Shown: positions 19,077-28,610, counted from the first letter of the stretch. The stretch is 51,443 bases of DNA from Candidatus Brocadia sp. (GCA_013360945.1 JABWAQ010000038.1:1-51443); one strand, 5' to 3'. Numbers and translations: made by a program. Notes: a model not told the origin generated them from the letters alone.

Positions 19077-21432
19077 GAACCGCCACCTTTCCAAAGTCTA
19101 CGGGTAAATTGATATCAAAGGTAGTGCCTTTACTTGCCTTGCTTTTGACATGAATCGTGCCGTGGTGTCTTTTAACAATTCCGTATGTAATAGACAATCC
19201 AAGACCGGTTCCCTTTCCAACCTCTTTCGTTGTAAAAAAGGGGTCAAAGATTTTCGTTAACATATCCTCATGCATACCAGTGCCTGTATCTTTGAAACTG
19301 ATATGTATCGTCTCTTTATCTTTTTGGGTGGTTGTTATTGAGATGGTATCGCCGTCAACCGTAGCGTCGTCGGCGTTAATCAATAAATTCATAAACACCT
19401 GTTGCAATTGCTCGGCATAACCTTTGATCTTCGGTAAGCTGGAAGAGAGTTTTAAGATGACATTCTTGTCCTTCTCAGTAAATTGTTCAGTAATGAGGGC
19501 GGCAGTATCCCTGATCAGCTCATTAATGTTGATAAGCTTCGGTTGCTCGTTCCCCTCAAAATGAGACAGTTCCAGCAAAGAATCAACGGTTTTCTCAATA
19601 CGTTTTGTTACCCTCTGCATGGTTTTAAATTCTTTTGTGATCTCCCTGGTAAAGGAATTGTTCCGTTCGAGGAAACCTTGTATCATGCCAGAAAGGATTG
19701 CAAGGGGAGTATTAATTTCGTGAGCAACACCAGCGGCAAGCCGCCCGATAGAAATTAGTCTGTCAGAATGCACCAGTTGCTGCTGAAGCTTTTTCTGTTT
19801 TTCTTCCTCTTGCTTTTTCCCGGTAATATCCTGAATTAACTCCAGTACCTGAACAACTTTTCCCTCTTTATCAAAAATGGGTGAACTAATTACATTACAG
19901 AATTTCTTTTTATGGTGGTTATGAACTACGCGTTCGATCTGGTTTATTTTTCCTGTATCAAAGACCTTCGCAGAGGGACAATCCGGGGGGACAGAGGGAA
20001 AACGACAATAGGTGTCAAAGCATGTTTGATTTATTATGTTTTTGCCCAAGGGATGATTTTCAATTAATCGTTTATTTGCCCAACATATTTTATTGTGTTT
20101 ATTAATAACCAGGAGGTCAGCCCCTATTTCACTCACGATATTGTCCAGTTTTTTCTTTTCCTCTATTAATTCCAGTTCCAGGTTCTTCCTTCTGGTTATA
20201 TCCCTGAAGTGTACGAGAAGGTATAAAATGCTATCTCCTTCTTTTACCACGGTGGTGTCCAATTCCATAACTAAGGTTTGTTGCTTTTTACTAATGACCT
20301 CAATCTCCGTTGTTGGAACCTTGTTGTTGACCGCCTTTGAAAGAAGCTCTGAAACGAATTTCTTCGATGCCTCAGGCAAGAGATCGTAAATAAACTTGCC
20401 CAGGAGTTCTTCCATTTTGTAGCCAATGATTTCCTCTTCACGCTGGTTTACGGTAAGTATCTTTCCTTTCAGGTCTATCATTATCATGGAATCTGCGGCG
20501 TGGTTAAATAACGTTTTATACCGTTCTTCAGAGGCTGTAATACGGTTAAACAGCTTGGTATTTTCAATGGCAATGGCGAGTTGAGGCGCTATCTGCCAGA
20601 GGTAATAATAACACTGTTCACTAAAACTGTTTGTTTTTTCACTACCGAAGGTAAGAGCACCGAGCACTTTTCCTTTATAGGTAAGGGGAAATCCAAGGCG
20701 GGAGTGTATCCTTTCTTTGTATAATACCTTGTCTGTCCAAAAACAACCTGTTTCCGTATTATTTACGATAACCGGCTCACCTGTTTTGATGATTTCTTCC
20801 AGGAGACTTCCGGACATGGGAAAGGATTCGCCTTCGTTGATCTCACTGAAATGGTACGTTTTCGCCAGCGCAAACACCTGAAACCATTGTCCCTGTTCAT
20901 TGGAGGTAATTAAACAAGCCCGATCGAAAGGTATGATTTTTTTTAACTCATGACACACATTGGAAAAGCTTTTCCGAATATCCAGACTGGTGGCAATGAT
21001 CTTATTGGTGTTGCTGATAATTTCTTTTTCTATGAGAGTCCTTTTGAGACTGACTTCTAACTGTTGCTTGTAAAGGGCCTTTTCAATAGCCTTTTTTAAA
21101 TAATCCGGATCAAATGGTTTCAGGATGTAGTCAACGGTATCCAAGCATAGGGTGTTGATTACAGCCTTGATTTTATTTTGGTCGATCATAACGAGTATGA
21201 TCGTATCTGCTGAAACCTTTTTGATCTTGTTAACGAGCAATAGCTCACTTGCATCGTGTAATCTCAAATCAAAGAGAATTAAATCTATGCCGTGCTTATT
21301 CAGCACACGAACAGCATCATCACCATTAGATACGGTATCAACATGGTATCCATTTTCTTCCAGGAGACCTTTGAGTGATACACACATCAGCTTATCATCA
21401 TCAACGATAAGTATATTGTGGCTCTTTTGCAT
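19069..21432 (-). CDS. Hybrid sensor histidine kinase (receiver-GAF-PAS-PAS-kinase)
   Basis: A soluble sensor kinase of about 787 residues, with no transmembrane segment. Order: N-terminal receiver (phospho-acceptor Asp55 in LILFDLRLHD), GAF domain (about 150-310), a PAS domain (about 320-430), then a second PAS-like segment. That segment has several cysteines (QTCFDTYCRFPSVPPDCPS), which could bind a metal or sense redox state. HisKA (AAGVAHEINTPLAIL) and HATPase_c (DTGTGMHEDMLTKIFDPFFTTK, GKGTGLGLSITYG) follow. The ATG at 21432 is preferred because the receiver begins right after it; a TTG start further upstream is possible. It is coupled to the REC-XRE regulator. Confidence 0.92.
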   Translation of the reverse strand: MQKSHNILIVDDDKLMCVSLKGLLEENGYHVDTVSNGDDAVRVLNKHGIDLILFDLRLHDASELLLVNKIKKVSADTIILVMIDQNKIKAVINTLCLDTVDYILKPFDPDYLKKAIEKALYKQQLEVSLKRTLIEKEIISNTNKIIATSLDIRKSFSNVCHELKKIIPFDRACLITSNEQGQWFQVFALAKTYHFSEINEGESFPMSGSLLEEIIKTGEPVIVNNTETGCFWTDKVLYKERIHSRLGFPLTYKGKVLGALTFGSEKTNSFSEQCYYYLWQIAPQLAIAIENTKLFNRITASEERYKTLFNHAADSMIMIDLKGKILTVNQREEEIIGYKMEELLGKFIYDLLPEASKKFVSELLSKAVNNKVPTTEIEVISKKQQTLVMELDTTVVKEGDSILYLLVHFRDITRRKNLELELIEEKKKLDNIVSEIGADLLVINKHNKICWANKRLIENHPLGKNIINQTCFDTYCRFPSVPPDCPSAKVFDTGKINQIERVVHNHHKKKFCNVISSPIFDKEGKVVQVLELIQDITGKKQEEEKQKKLQQQLVHSDRLISIGRLAAGVAHEINTPLAILSGMIQGFLERNNSFTREITKEFKTMQRVTKRIEKTVDSLLELSHFEGNEQPKLININELIRDTAALITEQFTEKDKNVILKLSSSLPKIKGYAEQLQQVFMNLLINADDATVDGDTISITTTQKDKETIHISFKDTGTGMHEDMLTKIFDPFFTTKEVGKGTGLGLSITYGIVKRHHGTIHVKSKASKGTTFDINLPVDFGKVAVHG

Positions 21433-21981
21433 GGAGAATTTTAATCCACTCCATCTTACGGTAAATATTGGATGCAACAAATTTATTTATGCTCATAATA
21501 TTAATATTGTTGAAAATTTATGTCAAGTGCAAAGCGTACAGCCTCCTGCGGGAACAACTCAAATTACCGTCAATCAAATATGAAGGCAGAAACACTCATA
21601 AAGTTCAATAAGATTGGGGATTTATCAGAAATTAAACCATTGACAAATACTTGTGGGTCATTACAATCAAAAATATTTGGCACTGCAGAGCCCCAACCAA
21701 ATCCCCCTTACCAAAGCGGAACACAGGGGGTGATTAAAAAAGCTTGCGCAACAGTTTAGTTTTTTGAAAACGTTAAAAGTTGAAAATTGCCTTTGTGTCA
21801 ATTCTGTAGTAGCAATTCATGAATTGCTACTACGAGGAAAAAGAAATATTTTAAATTTCGCCCATAAATGTTGCTCTCTGACAAATCGTTCGAGCGGAAG
21901 TCATCTTCACTCCGGTCATCCTTCTGCCCGTCTGTATTACGCGGACTCCACTCATCTCGATTAATGAAAGGAAATAAAACG
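21433..21981. other. Intergenic region with gene fragments and repeats
   Basis: A 549-base gap with the histidine-kinase promoter region on the left, an ATCCCCCTTACCAAAG-type low-value repeat near 21703-21735, and the perfect 28-bp palindrome at 21806-21833. No complete gene is supported. It looks like worn-down DNA next to the truncated genes that follow. Confidence 0.5.
21806..21833. repeat. 28-bp perfect palindromic repeat, copy 2
   Basis: GTAGTAGCAATTCA followed directly by its exact reverse complement. It is the same family as 3976-4003, where the outer bases differ but the palindromic pairing is kept, which indicates selection for or recent spread of the structure. Confidence 0.8.
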
Positions 21982-22236
21982 ATGCAGCGCGTACTGGCTG
22001 ACAATGTGTGGCAACAGATTAGTCCTATTATACGAAAAGCAAAACACAAGATTGCTGCATTGGCCTATGTCTCGACACCCAGCTATGTCACTTTCGGTAA
22101 AGGCGATATTCTCATTTGCGATGCCTCTGATCAGGCTATACGAAGCGGAGAAACATCAGTTCGTTACAAATCAGAAGGGTCTTTTGTCGAAAAAACAGAA
22201 GCAGAGGTAAGAAAAAACTTGCAAACAATAAAATAA
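21982..22236 (+). pseudogene. N-terminal remnant of a phospholipase-D-like (HKD nuclease type) protein
   Basis: An ATG at 21982 with AAAGGA upstream opens an 84-codon frame reading MQRVLADNVWQQISPIIRKA, then AALAYVSTPSYVTFGKGDILICDASDQAIRSGETS. This resembles the N-terminal part of PLD-like proteins seen in phage-defence and mobile regions. In those proteins the domain normally continues toward an HxK-containing segment. Here it ends about 25 residues later in unrelated-looking sequence with no HKD motif, so it is probably truncated and inactive. It sits beside a broken toxin gene. The family call is from memory of the pattern. Confidence 0.45.
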
Positions 22237-22369
22237 TATAAAAATAGTAGAATTTGGTGATTCAAATGCTATACTGAAAAATATTCAATCTCAGGCAAAT
22301 GGGGCATACAATAGCTTCGAGAGAAACATAAAATAGATAAGTTCGATTGTTCAGGAAGGAGGCAAGAAG

Positions 22370-22585
22370 TTGAAGAAGGTTTATAAAGGCGTAGTTGAAG
22401 ACAATGTAATCCGTTTTAAGGAAGCGATAAGCCTTCCTTTTGGAACGGAAGCCCTGGTTACATTAAGGGCTATGAAGAAGGAAGAACAAGAAGAAATAAA
22501 AGACAGACAACTAAGACTCCTTGATAAAGGTTTTTATCTAGGAAAAAAACTTTACTCAACACGTGAAGACCTGTATGCCCGATAA
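22370..22585 (+). CDS. Antitoxin of a PIN-domain toxin-antitoxin pair (DUF104-like)
   Basis: A 72-codon frame that starts at a TTG (22370) behind GGAAGGAGG. It reads KKVYKGVVEDNVIRFKE, then LPFGTEALVTLRAM, the pattern of DUF104/AF2212-type antitoxins: a short beta-rich N-terminus followed by a charged helical C-terminus (KKEEQEEIKDRQLRLLDKG). Its last codons overlap the toxin start at 22575 by 11 bases, the standard TA coupling. It appears intact while the toxin is frameshifted. Confidence 0.7.
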   Translation: MKKVYKGVVEDNVIRFKEAISLPFGTEALVTLRAMKKEEQEEIKDRQLRLLDKGFYLGKKLYSTREDLYAR

Positions 22586-22996
22586 GCTAATTGACACTAA
22601 TATTCTTGTATATGCTTACGATTATTCCGAAGGAGAAAAACACGAGGTTTCAAGAGACCTTTTAAAACAGATTTGGAAAGAAGGCGGAGGCGTTGTTTGT
22701 TTGCAAAACCTTATGGAATTTTTTGTCGTTATAACCAAAAAAGTTGAGAATCCGATTGATGTTACAGCGGCAAAAACTATTGTTGAGGACTTCTTGAAAT
22801 CAGACAACTGGATGATTATAGACAGGGACGTGGACACATTTTTAGTGCTATTGACAGTGTTTCTGAACACGGAATTCCCTTATGGGATGCAGTAATTGCA
22901 GCTTGTATGAAGGAAAATGACGTAACTGATATCGTTACAGAAAACAAGAAGGACTTTGAGAAAATTCCAGACATAAAAGTATCTGTCCCATTCTAA
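22575..22996 (+). pseudogene. PIN-domain toxin (VapC-like), frameshifted
   Basis: The frame begins MPDKLIDTNILVYAYD, with the first catalytic aspartate of PIN ribonucleases (LIDTNI), and continues through LQNLMEFFVVITKK, with its conserved Glu. Near 22840-22846, at a run of five T, the reading frame is lost and stops at 22893. The missing C-terminal part is intact in another frame: SAIDSVSEHGIPLWDAVIAA, carrying the late catalytic aspartate, through to a stop at 22994-22996. One base indel would restore a full toxin of about 140 residues. Either the toxin is inactivated or the indel is a sequencing error in the homopolymer. Confidence 0.8.
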
Positions 22997-23122
22997 CAAT
23001 ATCCTATCTCAAAGGATTTGAAAAATAAAATGGTTCTCTTGAAAGCCTGATATAGTTTTCAATAAAGCAGGCATAAGTAATAGGCAATTCTCAAGAGTAT
23101 ATTTTAATGAAGGGATACCAAA

Positions 23123-24199
23123 ATGATCTTTAAACAATTAAATAAGACCTCGTGTAAAACTTACCTCATTGGTTCTGAAAATACGAAAGAGGTGGTTGTA
23201 GTAGATGCCGTTCTGGAGCAGATAAATGAATATCTGTCCCTCATTAAAAATGAAGGGCTAAAGCTGACCCATGTGTTAGATACTCACACCCACGCAGACC
23301 ACATCTCCGGATCTGGGGCGCTGGCAGACCTTACGGGCGCCGTATACGTCATGCACCAGAATTCCCCTGTTCGTTGTGTGGCATTTCACGTCCCCGATGG
23401 ATTTGACTGTCACCTGAGCGACATCCCTGTCAAGGTCATGCATACGCCCGGCCATACCAAAGACAGCATGTGTCTGATCTTTTCAGACCGCATTTTGACA
23501 GGAGATACGTTATTTTTAGACGATGGTGGTGCAGGCCGCACAGATTTACCTGGCGGAGACCCCGGTGAACACTGGGAGTCCCTGCAAAAGATCATGAAAT
23601 TACCGGATCACTTAATAGTATATCCGGCCCATGAGTATCGCGGCCGCGAACCGTCCAGTCTGGGCGAACAAAAAAAGCGCAATCCCAATCTGCAATCCCG
23701 TTCAAAGGAGGCATATATCAAATGGCTTACCGATATGAAATTGGGCCCTGCCGACTGGATGAAGGACGTGCTGAAGGCAAATTATGACTGCGCCCGTGAC
23801 CCTAAGGTGGCGTGGATCCCTGTGGATGCACCGGCCTGTGAAATTAAGGGTACTATGTCTCCCGGAATTAATGAAGATCCGGTGCCCACTATTCCCGTTA
23901 CAGAAGTTAAACGTCGCCTGGAAACGAATCAGCTCGATGGCACGGTTATCCTGGACGTCAGAGAACCTGCAGAACTTAAAGGCAAGTTGGGAGCCATTAA
24001 GAGCGTTGTAAATATCCCTGCAGGACAGGTAACGCAAAGGCTGAATGAGTTAGAAAAGTTTAAGGATAAAGAGATTATTACCGTATGCCGGAGCGGAGCC
24101 AGGGCACACACTGCGGCTGCCATCCTGCTGAAGGCAGGGTTCAGGAAGGTTTTCAATATGAGCGGTGGCATGACGGCCTTTCGTCAGGCAGACCAGTAG
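23123..24199 (+). CDS. Metallo-beta-lactamase fold persulfide dioxygenase fused to rhodanese
   Basis: A 358-residue protein. Residues 1-240 are an MBL-fold hydrolase of the ETHE1/glyoxalase II-like group: metal motif THTHADH near 54-60, HTPGHTKDS near 110-118, TGDTLF near 130-135 and YPAHEY near 170-175. Residues 250-358 are a rhodanese domain (VILDVREPAE, active-site loop VCRSGARAHTA with the sulfur-carrying cysteine). Such fusions oxidise glutathione persulfide or related sulfane sulfur, so the role is probably sulfide detoxification. The gene stands alone on the plus strand. The exact thiol substrate is not determinable here. Confidence 0.9.
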   Translation: MIFKQLNKTSCKTYLIGSENTKEVVVVDAVLEQINEYLSLIKNEGLKLTHVLDTHTHADHISGSGALADLTGAVYVMHQNSPVRCVAFHVPDGFDCHLSDIPVKVMHTPGHTKDSMCLIFSDRILTGDTLFLDDGGAGRTDLPGGDPGEHWESLQKIMKLPDHLIVYPAHEYRGREPSSLGEQKKRNPNLQSRSKEAYIKWLTDMKLGPADWMKDVLKANYDCARDPKVAWIPVDAPACEIKGTMSPGINEDPVPTIPVTEVKRRLETNQLDGTVILDVREPAELKGKLGAIKSVVNIPAGQVTQRLNELEKFKDKEIITVCRSGARAHTAAAILLKAGFRKVFNMSGGMTAFRQADQ

Positions 24200-24219
24200 G
24201 ACAAGCATTCCGATTGGTG

Positions 24220-24263
24220 ACTATTCAGCGAAAACTGACGGAGAATATTTTCTCTGAATAGTT
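24220..24263. repeat. Short copy of the CTATTCAGCG dispersed repeat
   Basis: CTATTCAG and CTGAATAG form the ends of a hairpin around GCGAAAACTGACGGAGAATA. The same sequence forms one end of the longer elements at 34749-34916 and 51072-51241 and recurs at 39680-39750. The remaining gap to 24407 holds no gene. Confidence 0.7.
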
Positions 24264-24407
24264 AAGAGCCAATAGGGAAAATGGACAGGCCGGAAAATCC
24301 CGGAGGGATGACATACATATAGAAAAAAGCGCATCCAACGAGACCTTAACGCTGATGGGCTCACTTCTTTTCTCCCATCTTACCTGACGGCCACTCGATG
24401 GCCTGGT

Positions 24408-25604
24408 TTACTGAAAGGAGCCTGAAATGAGATGTTCAATCAATCGGTGTCCTTCTTTTATATGGAGACCGGAGGCATGGGCATTGGCCTCGCTATAGGG
24501 GAGTCCTATCCCTTTCTCTATACCGGTGCCATAGGCCGCAAAAGGGACGGATTCCGGGGTATGCGTCCGTTTAACAATAGGAGTATAATGGTCAGGGAGA
24601 ACCAGGATACGCAGGTCACGGAATTTATTTTTTGATTCAAGAATAGGTCCTATTATCTTGGAATCTACCTGTTCTATAGCCGATACCTTTTCATGCACGT
24701 TACCCTCGTGCCCGGCCTCATCGGGCGCCTCTATGTGCACCAGCACCATATCATGGGTTTGCAATGCCTGAATGGCATAGTGCCCCTTGTTGGCATAATT
24801 CGTGTCGATATAACCGGTAGCGCCAGGCACCTGTATGATGTCCCATCCAAGATAACAGGCAATGCCTTTGATCAAATCCACAGCGGTGATAACGGCACCG
24901 GTGAGATTGTATCGTTCTTTGAACGTAGGCATTTTGGGACGATGTCCCTGTCCCCACAGCCAGATCATATTGGCGGGGTTTTCTTCCAGGTCTATCCGGA
25001 CCTTGTTTACATCGTGATTCGATAGAAATGTCCGGGAGCGCTCCATAAGATCGATGAGGATTTCGCTTCCATGCCCTTTGGGGAGGTGCTTTTGAATTGA
25101 CTGACCCATAATATCGTGCGGTGGAAAACATTTGGCATCCATCTTCTGCGTTCCTCTATACACCATGATATGACGATAGCTCTTGCCGGTATAGAACTGA
25201 ATCATATCATTACCCAATTTTTCGTTCAGGAGTTTAATGAGCACAACCGCTTCATCAGTTTTTATGTGGCCGGCACAAAAGTCCTCCAGGGTATCTTCGC
25301 TGGCGGTAATAAGATTACACCGAAACGCCCAATCACCGTCGTTAAGTTCAATACCGATACTGGCAGCCTCGAGGGGTGCACGCCCTGAATAGTATTCCCT
25401 GGGATTATAGCCCAACAGGGTAAGATTGGCTACGTCACTGCCGGCGGGAAATCCGCCCGGAATGGTCCGGACAACACCAAGCTGACCATTTTGTGCAAGG
25501 TAATCAAGGTTGGGGGTACGCGCCGTTTCAACGGGGGTCCTGCCGCTGAGTTTGTCTATGGGATAATCCGCCATACCGTCAGGGACTATAATGCAATATT
25601 TCAA
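24408..25604 (-). CDS. ApgM-type cofactor-independent phosphoglycerate mutase family; candidate homoserine kinase analogue
   Basis: A 398-residue alkaline-phosphatase-superfamily enzyme of the ApgM group: N-terminal IIVPDGMADYP (metal aspartate), LDYLAQNG, PAGSDVANLTLLGYNP with the active-site serine, HIEAPDEAGHEG (metal and His) and VLPDHYTPIVKRTH. True ApgM enzymes interconvert 3- and 2-phosphoglycerate. This gene starts 8 bases after homoserine dehydrogenase. ApgM-like proteins in that position have been proposed as functional analogues of homoserine kinase in threonine synthesis. The neighbourhood favours that, the sequence alone does not decide. Confidence 0.9.
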   Translation of the reverse strand: MKYCIIVPDGMADYPIDKLSGRTPVETARTPNLDYLAQNGQLGVVRTIPGGFPAGSDVANLTLLGYNPREYYSGRAPLEAASIGIELNDGDWAFRCNLITASEDTLEDFCAGHIKTDEAVVLIKLLNEKLGNDMIQFYTGKSYRHIMVYRGTQKMDAKCFPPHDIMGQSIQKHLPKGHGSEILIDLMERSRTFLSNHDVNKVRIDLEENPANMIWLWGQGHRPKMPTFKERYNLTGAVITAVDLIKGIACYLGWDIIQVPGATGYIDTNYANKGHYAIQALQTHDMVLVHIEAPDEAGHEGNVHEKVSAIEQVDSKIIGPILESKNKFRDLRILVLPDHYTPIVKRTHTPESVPFAAYGTGIEKGIGLPYSEANAHASGLHIKEGHRLIEHLISGSFQ

Positions 25605-25612
25605 GAAACCTC

Positions 25613-26908
25613 CTATTCTTCAACACGGAGAAATTTCGTATGGTCTTTTATTACATCCAGCCGTTTAATTTCCGTAAGCGCCTTTTGCAGATTGCCTTCT
25701 TCTGCAAGGTGGGTCATCATTACCAGAGGAACATTTCCATTTTCCCTGGCCTTGTGCTGGATAACCGACGCAATGCTAATCTCGTACTTCCCTAAGATAC
25801 CTGATATATTTGCGAGCACGCCAGGCTTATCTACAACAGAAAACCGCAGATAGTAACGTGTTTTGAACTGCAGGACATCGGCTATGGGGACATACTCAGA
25901 ATGCCCGGAAAAGGTCTTCATAGCATTGAACGTAATACTTGCCCTTCCAAGTGCAACATCCACGAGGTCGGCAACCACAGCGCTGGCCGTTGGCATCTGG
26001 CCAGCTCCCCTGCCATAGAGCATGGTCTCTCCTACAGCGCTTCCTGTAACGCAGATGGCATTGAAGACGCCATGCACGGAAGAAAGTGGATGGTCATGGG
26101 GAAGGAGCGTAGGATGCACGCGGAGCTCAATCTTGTTTTCAACTTTTTTTGCTATTGCCAGGAGTTTTAAGGTATACCCCAGCTCGTGCGCATACCATAT
26201 ATCAGACAAGTCCACGGCGCTAATGCCTTCGTGGTAGATGCTCTTGTAGTCAAAATCTACACCAAAGCCGATCCGCGCCAAAATAGCGAGCTTGTGTGAC
26301 GAGTCTATGCCCTCTACATCCATGGTGGGATCTTTTTCTGCATAACCCAACTTTTGCGCCTCAGCAAGAGCATCGCTGTATTTTACCTGCTCTTTTGTCA
26401 TCTTGGTTAAAATGTAGTTCGTTGTGCCATTTACTATCCCAAAGATAGATTCAATTTTATTGGCGATAAAACCATCTCGCAATGCTGCAATAATGGGGAT
26501 ACCTCCGCCTACACTTGCCTCAAAAGAGATGCTTTTGCCGTGCTGCCGTGCCTTACTGAAGAGTTCTGAACCATGTAAGGCCAGAAGCATTTTATTTGCC
26601 GTCACAACGTCCTTGCCTTTTTCAATGGCCGCGGTAATAATCTCCTTCGCTGGATATAATCCACCGATAAGCTCTACAACAACATGAATATCGGGGATAT
26701 TAAGAAGCGCCCTTGCATCAGTGGTAAAAAAGATATCCGATGGTAAGTTCAACTTGTTTTTCACGTCCGGGTTACAATCAGCAATACCTTTCAAGACGGG
26801 TATGCAATCGAGTTTTTCCAGGAGGGGCGAATCCTTTTCCATGAGAATTTTTGCAACCCCGGCCCCCACAGTTCCCATACCTACAAGCCCCACGTTAAAT
26901 GTTTTCAT
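25613..26908 (-). CDS. hom: Homoserine dehydrogenase
   Basis: Reduces aspartate semialdehyde to homoserine for threonine and methionine synthesis. The 431 residues show an N-terminal NAD(P)-binding domain (VGLVGMGTVGAGVAKIL), the substrate region (ANKMLLALHG, then EASVGGGIPII), the GIVNGTTNYIL motif and LGYAEKDPTMDVEG. A C-terminal ACT domain follows (about 350-431, YYLRFSVVDKPGVLANI) for allosteric feedback, probably by threonine. It is the first gene of a two-gene operon with the ApgM-like protein. Confidence 0.96.
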   Translation of the reverse strand: MKTFNVGLVGMGTVGAGVAKILMEKDSPLLEKLDCIPVLKGIADCNPDVKNKLNLPSDIFFTTDARALLNIPDIHVVVELIGGLYPAKEIITAAIEKGKDVVTANKMLLALHGSELFSKARQHGKSISFEASVGGGIPIIAALRDGFIANKIESIFGIVNGTTNYILTKMTKEQVKYSDALAEAQKLGYAEKDPTMDVEGIDSSHKLAILARIGFGVDFDYKSIYHEGISAVDLSDIWYAHELGYTLKLLAIAKKVENKIELRVHPTLLPHDHPLSSVHGVFNAICVTGSAVGETMLYGRGAGQMPTASAVVADLVDVALGRASITFNAMKTFSGHSEYVPIADVLQFKTRYYLRFSVVDKPGVLANISGILGKYEISIASVIQHKARENGNVPLVMMTHLAEEGNLQKALTEIKRLDVIKDHTKFLRVEE

Positions 26909-27219
26909 ACAGTATTTATTCCCTGATAATTTTTATTCAGTAACCAGATGAAGAGGTACAAGGTAATTGAAAAAGAATTATAAGTACCAGATATTTCGTA
27001 CCCTGTGTCTGGTATTGACGACAGATACAATTAAGTTATTTCTACAATGAGGACTTACTATAACGGATAAAATTGTTTATTGTCAATAAAATTTGTAAAG
27101 GCGAGAGAATGGTTTTACATCCGGCATCATTTAATTTTCCTTGTAATGTTTAAAGAGGTCTGATAGATTATTTCACAATTTTTATGTAATATAGTTTCTA
27201 ATAAAACCCTGAGAAATAC
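26909..27219. other. Divergent promoter region between hom and pyrB
   Basis: A 311-base A+T-rich gap with no gene. It must contain the promoters for both operons. No pyrimidine attenuator or hairpin stood out before pyrB. Confidence 0.5.
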
Positions 27220-28146
27220 ATGGTAAGCTTTAAACAAAGAGATATTATTTCTATCAGACATTTCAACAAGGAAGAGTTGTTGTATATCCTTGATTTAGCA
27301 AAGCGGATGGAGCAAATGGACCATGGAGACTTACTCAGGGGCAAGGTGCTTGCTTCATTATTCTTTGAACCTTCAACAAGGACAAGATTGAGCTTTGAGT
27401 CTGCCATGAAACGGTTGGGCGGAGCAGTAATTGGCTTTGCAGAGTCGGGGGTTTCGTCAGCAGCTAAGGGTGAGTCGCTGAGTGATTCTGTAAAGATTAT
27501 AGAAGGCTATTGCGACATCATCGTTTTGAGGCACTACCTTGAAGGTTCAGCACAATTAGCCGCAGACGTTGTTAAAATACCCGTAATTAATGCAGGTGAC
27601 GGTGCGAATCAACACCCAACGCAAACTTTTTTGGATCTTTATACAATCCGGAAGACTAAAGGAACATTGGAAGGTCTTACTATTGGATTTTTAGGCGACC
27701 TGAAGTATGGCAGGACGGTGCATTCTCTGGCGTACGCCCTGGCGTATTTTGGCGCTGACATGTACTTTGTTTCACCGCCCAGCCTGCGGATGCCGGGCGA
27801 TTTTATGGAGGCTCTTAAAGATCGGAAGGTCAAGTGTCACGAAAACGAATCACTTATGGGTATCAGCAAGAAACTGGATGTAATTTATTGCACAAGGATA
27901 CAAAAGGAACGATTTGCAGACCCCGTTGAATTTGAAAAGGTTCGCGGCGTATATAGACTAAGTAAGGCAATGCTTGAAGAATTTGGGATTAAAAATGATT
28001 TAAAGGTATTACATCCTTTACCACGGGTAGACGAAATGGACGATAGTCTGGATGCAACCGACTTTGCTGTATATTTTCATCAGGCACGTAATGGCGTTCC
28101 TGTAAGAAAGGCTATATTGGCTGCCGTTTTGGGGGCTATTGAATGA
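27220..28146 (+). CDS. pyrB: Aspartate carbamoyltransferase catalytic chain
   Basis: Forms carbamoyl-aspartate, the committed step of pyrimidine synthesis. The 308 residues contain the carbamoyl-phosphate loop FFEPSTRTRLSFE (about residues 46-58), GDGANQHPTQTFLDLYTI (about 127-144) and the C-terminal HPLPRVDEMDDS (about 266-277). Length and motifs are normal. The stop overlaps the pyrI start (ATGA), which indicates tight coupling with the regulatory chain and a dodecameric, allosteric enzyme. Confidence 0.97.
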   Translation: MVSFKQRDIISIRHFNKEELLYILDLAKRMEQMDHGDLLRGKVLASLFFEPSTRTRLSFESAMKRLGGAVIGFAESGVSSAAKGESLSDSVKIIEGYCDIIVLRHYLEGSAQLAADVVKIPVINAGDGANQHPTQTFLDLYTIRKTKGTLEGLTIGFLGDLKYGRTVHSLAYALAYFGADMYFVSPPSLRMPGDFMEALKDRKVKCHENESLMGISKKLDVIYCTRIQKERFADPVEFEKVRGVYRLSKAMLEEFGIKNDLKVLHPLPRVDEMDDSLDATDFAVYFHQARNGVPVRKAILAAVLGAIE

Positions 28147-28592
28147 AGCAATTAGACGTCTCTGCGATAAAAGATGGGTCGGTGATCGATCATATAGACA
28201 GCAAAAGCACACTAAAGGTTGCCGATATCCTGAATATTCAGAATGAAGAGCAGGTAGTGCTTGTAGGTATGAATTTAACGAGTAAATTTTTGGGCAAAAA
28301 GGGGATTATAAAGATCGGTGGGAAGATTATTGACCAAAAAGAAGTGAACAAGATCGCCCTCATTGCCCCTGATGCATCGGTTAATATTATTAAGGATTAC
28401 GAAGTTGTTAAAAAATTTAAGGTAGAAGTCCCAGAGATTATCGAAGGTATCGTTAAGTGCTTTAATCCTAATTGTGTAAGCAATTATAACAATATAAAAG
28501 CCAAGCAACACGTAGTAAACAAAAACCCAATAAAATTACAATGCCATTATTGCGAACGTGTCATGAGTGTAAAGGATATCGTACTAATTTAA
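28143..28592 (+). CDS. pyrI: Aspartate carbamoyltransferase regulatory chain
   Basis: Binds CTP/ATP and bridges to the catalytic chains. The 149 residues have the N-terminal allosteric domain (VSAIKDGSVIDHI, then VGMNLTSKFLGKKGIIKI) and a C-terminal zinc domain with four cysteines: CFNPNC near residues 109-114 and CHYC near 136-139. The zinc site is intact. A long terminator-like stem (28611-28690) follows. Separate PyrI chains are typical of archaea and a subset of bacteria. Confidence 0.96.
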   Translation: MKQLDVSAIKDGSVIDHIDSKSTLKVADILNIQNEEQVVLVGMNLTSKFLGKKGIIKIGGKIIDQKEVNKIALIAPDASVNIIKDYEVVKKFKVEVPEIIEGIVKCFNPNCVSNYNNIKAKQHVVNKNPIKLQCHYCERVMSVKDIVLI

Positions 28593-28610
28593 ATTTTGAG
28601 CGTAGAAACT

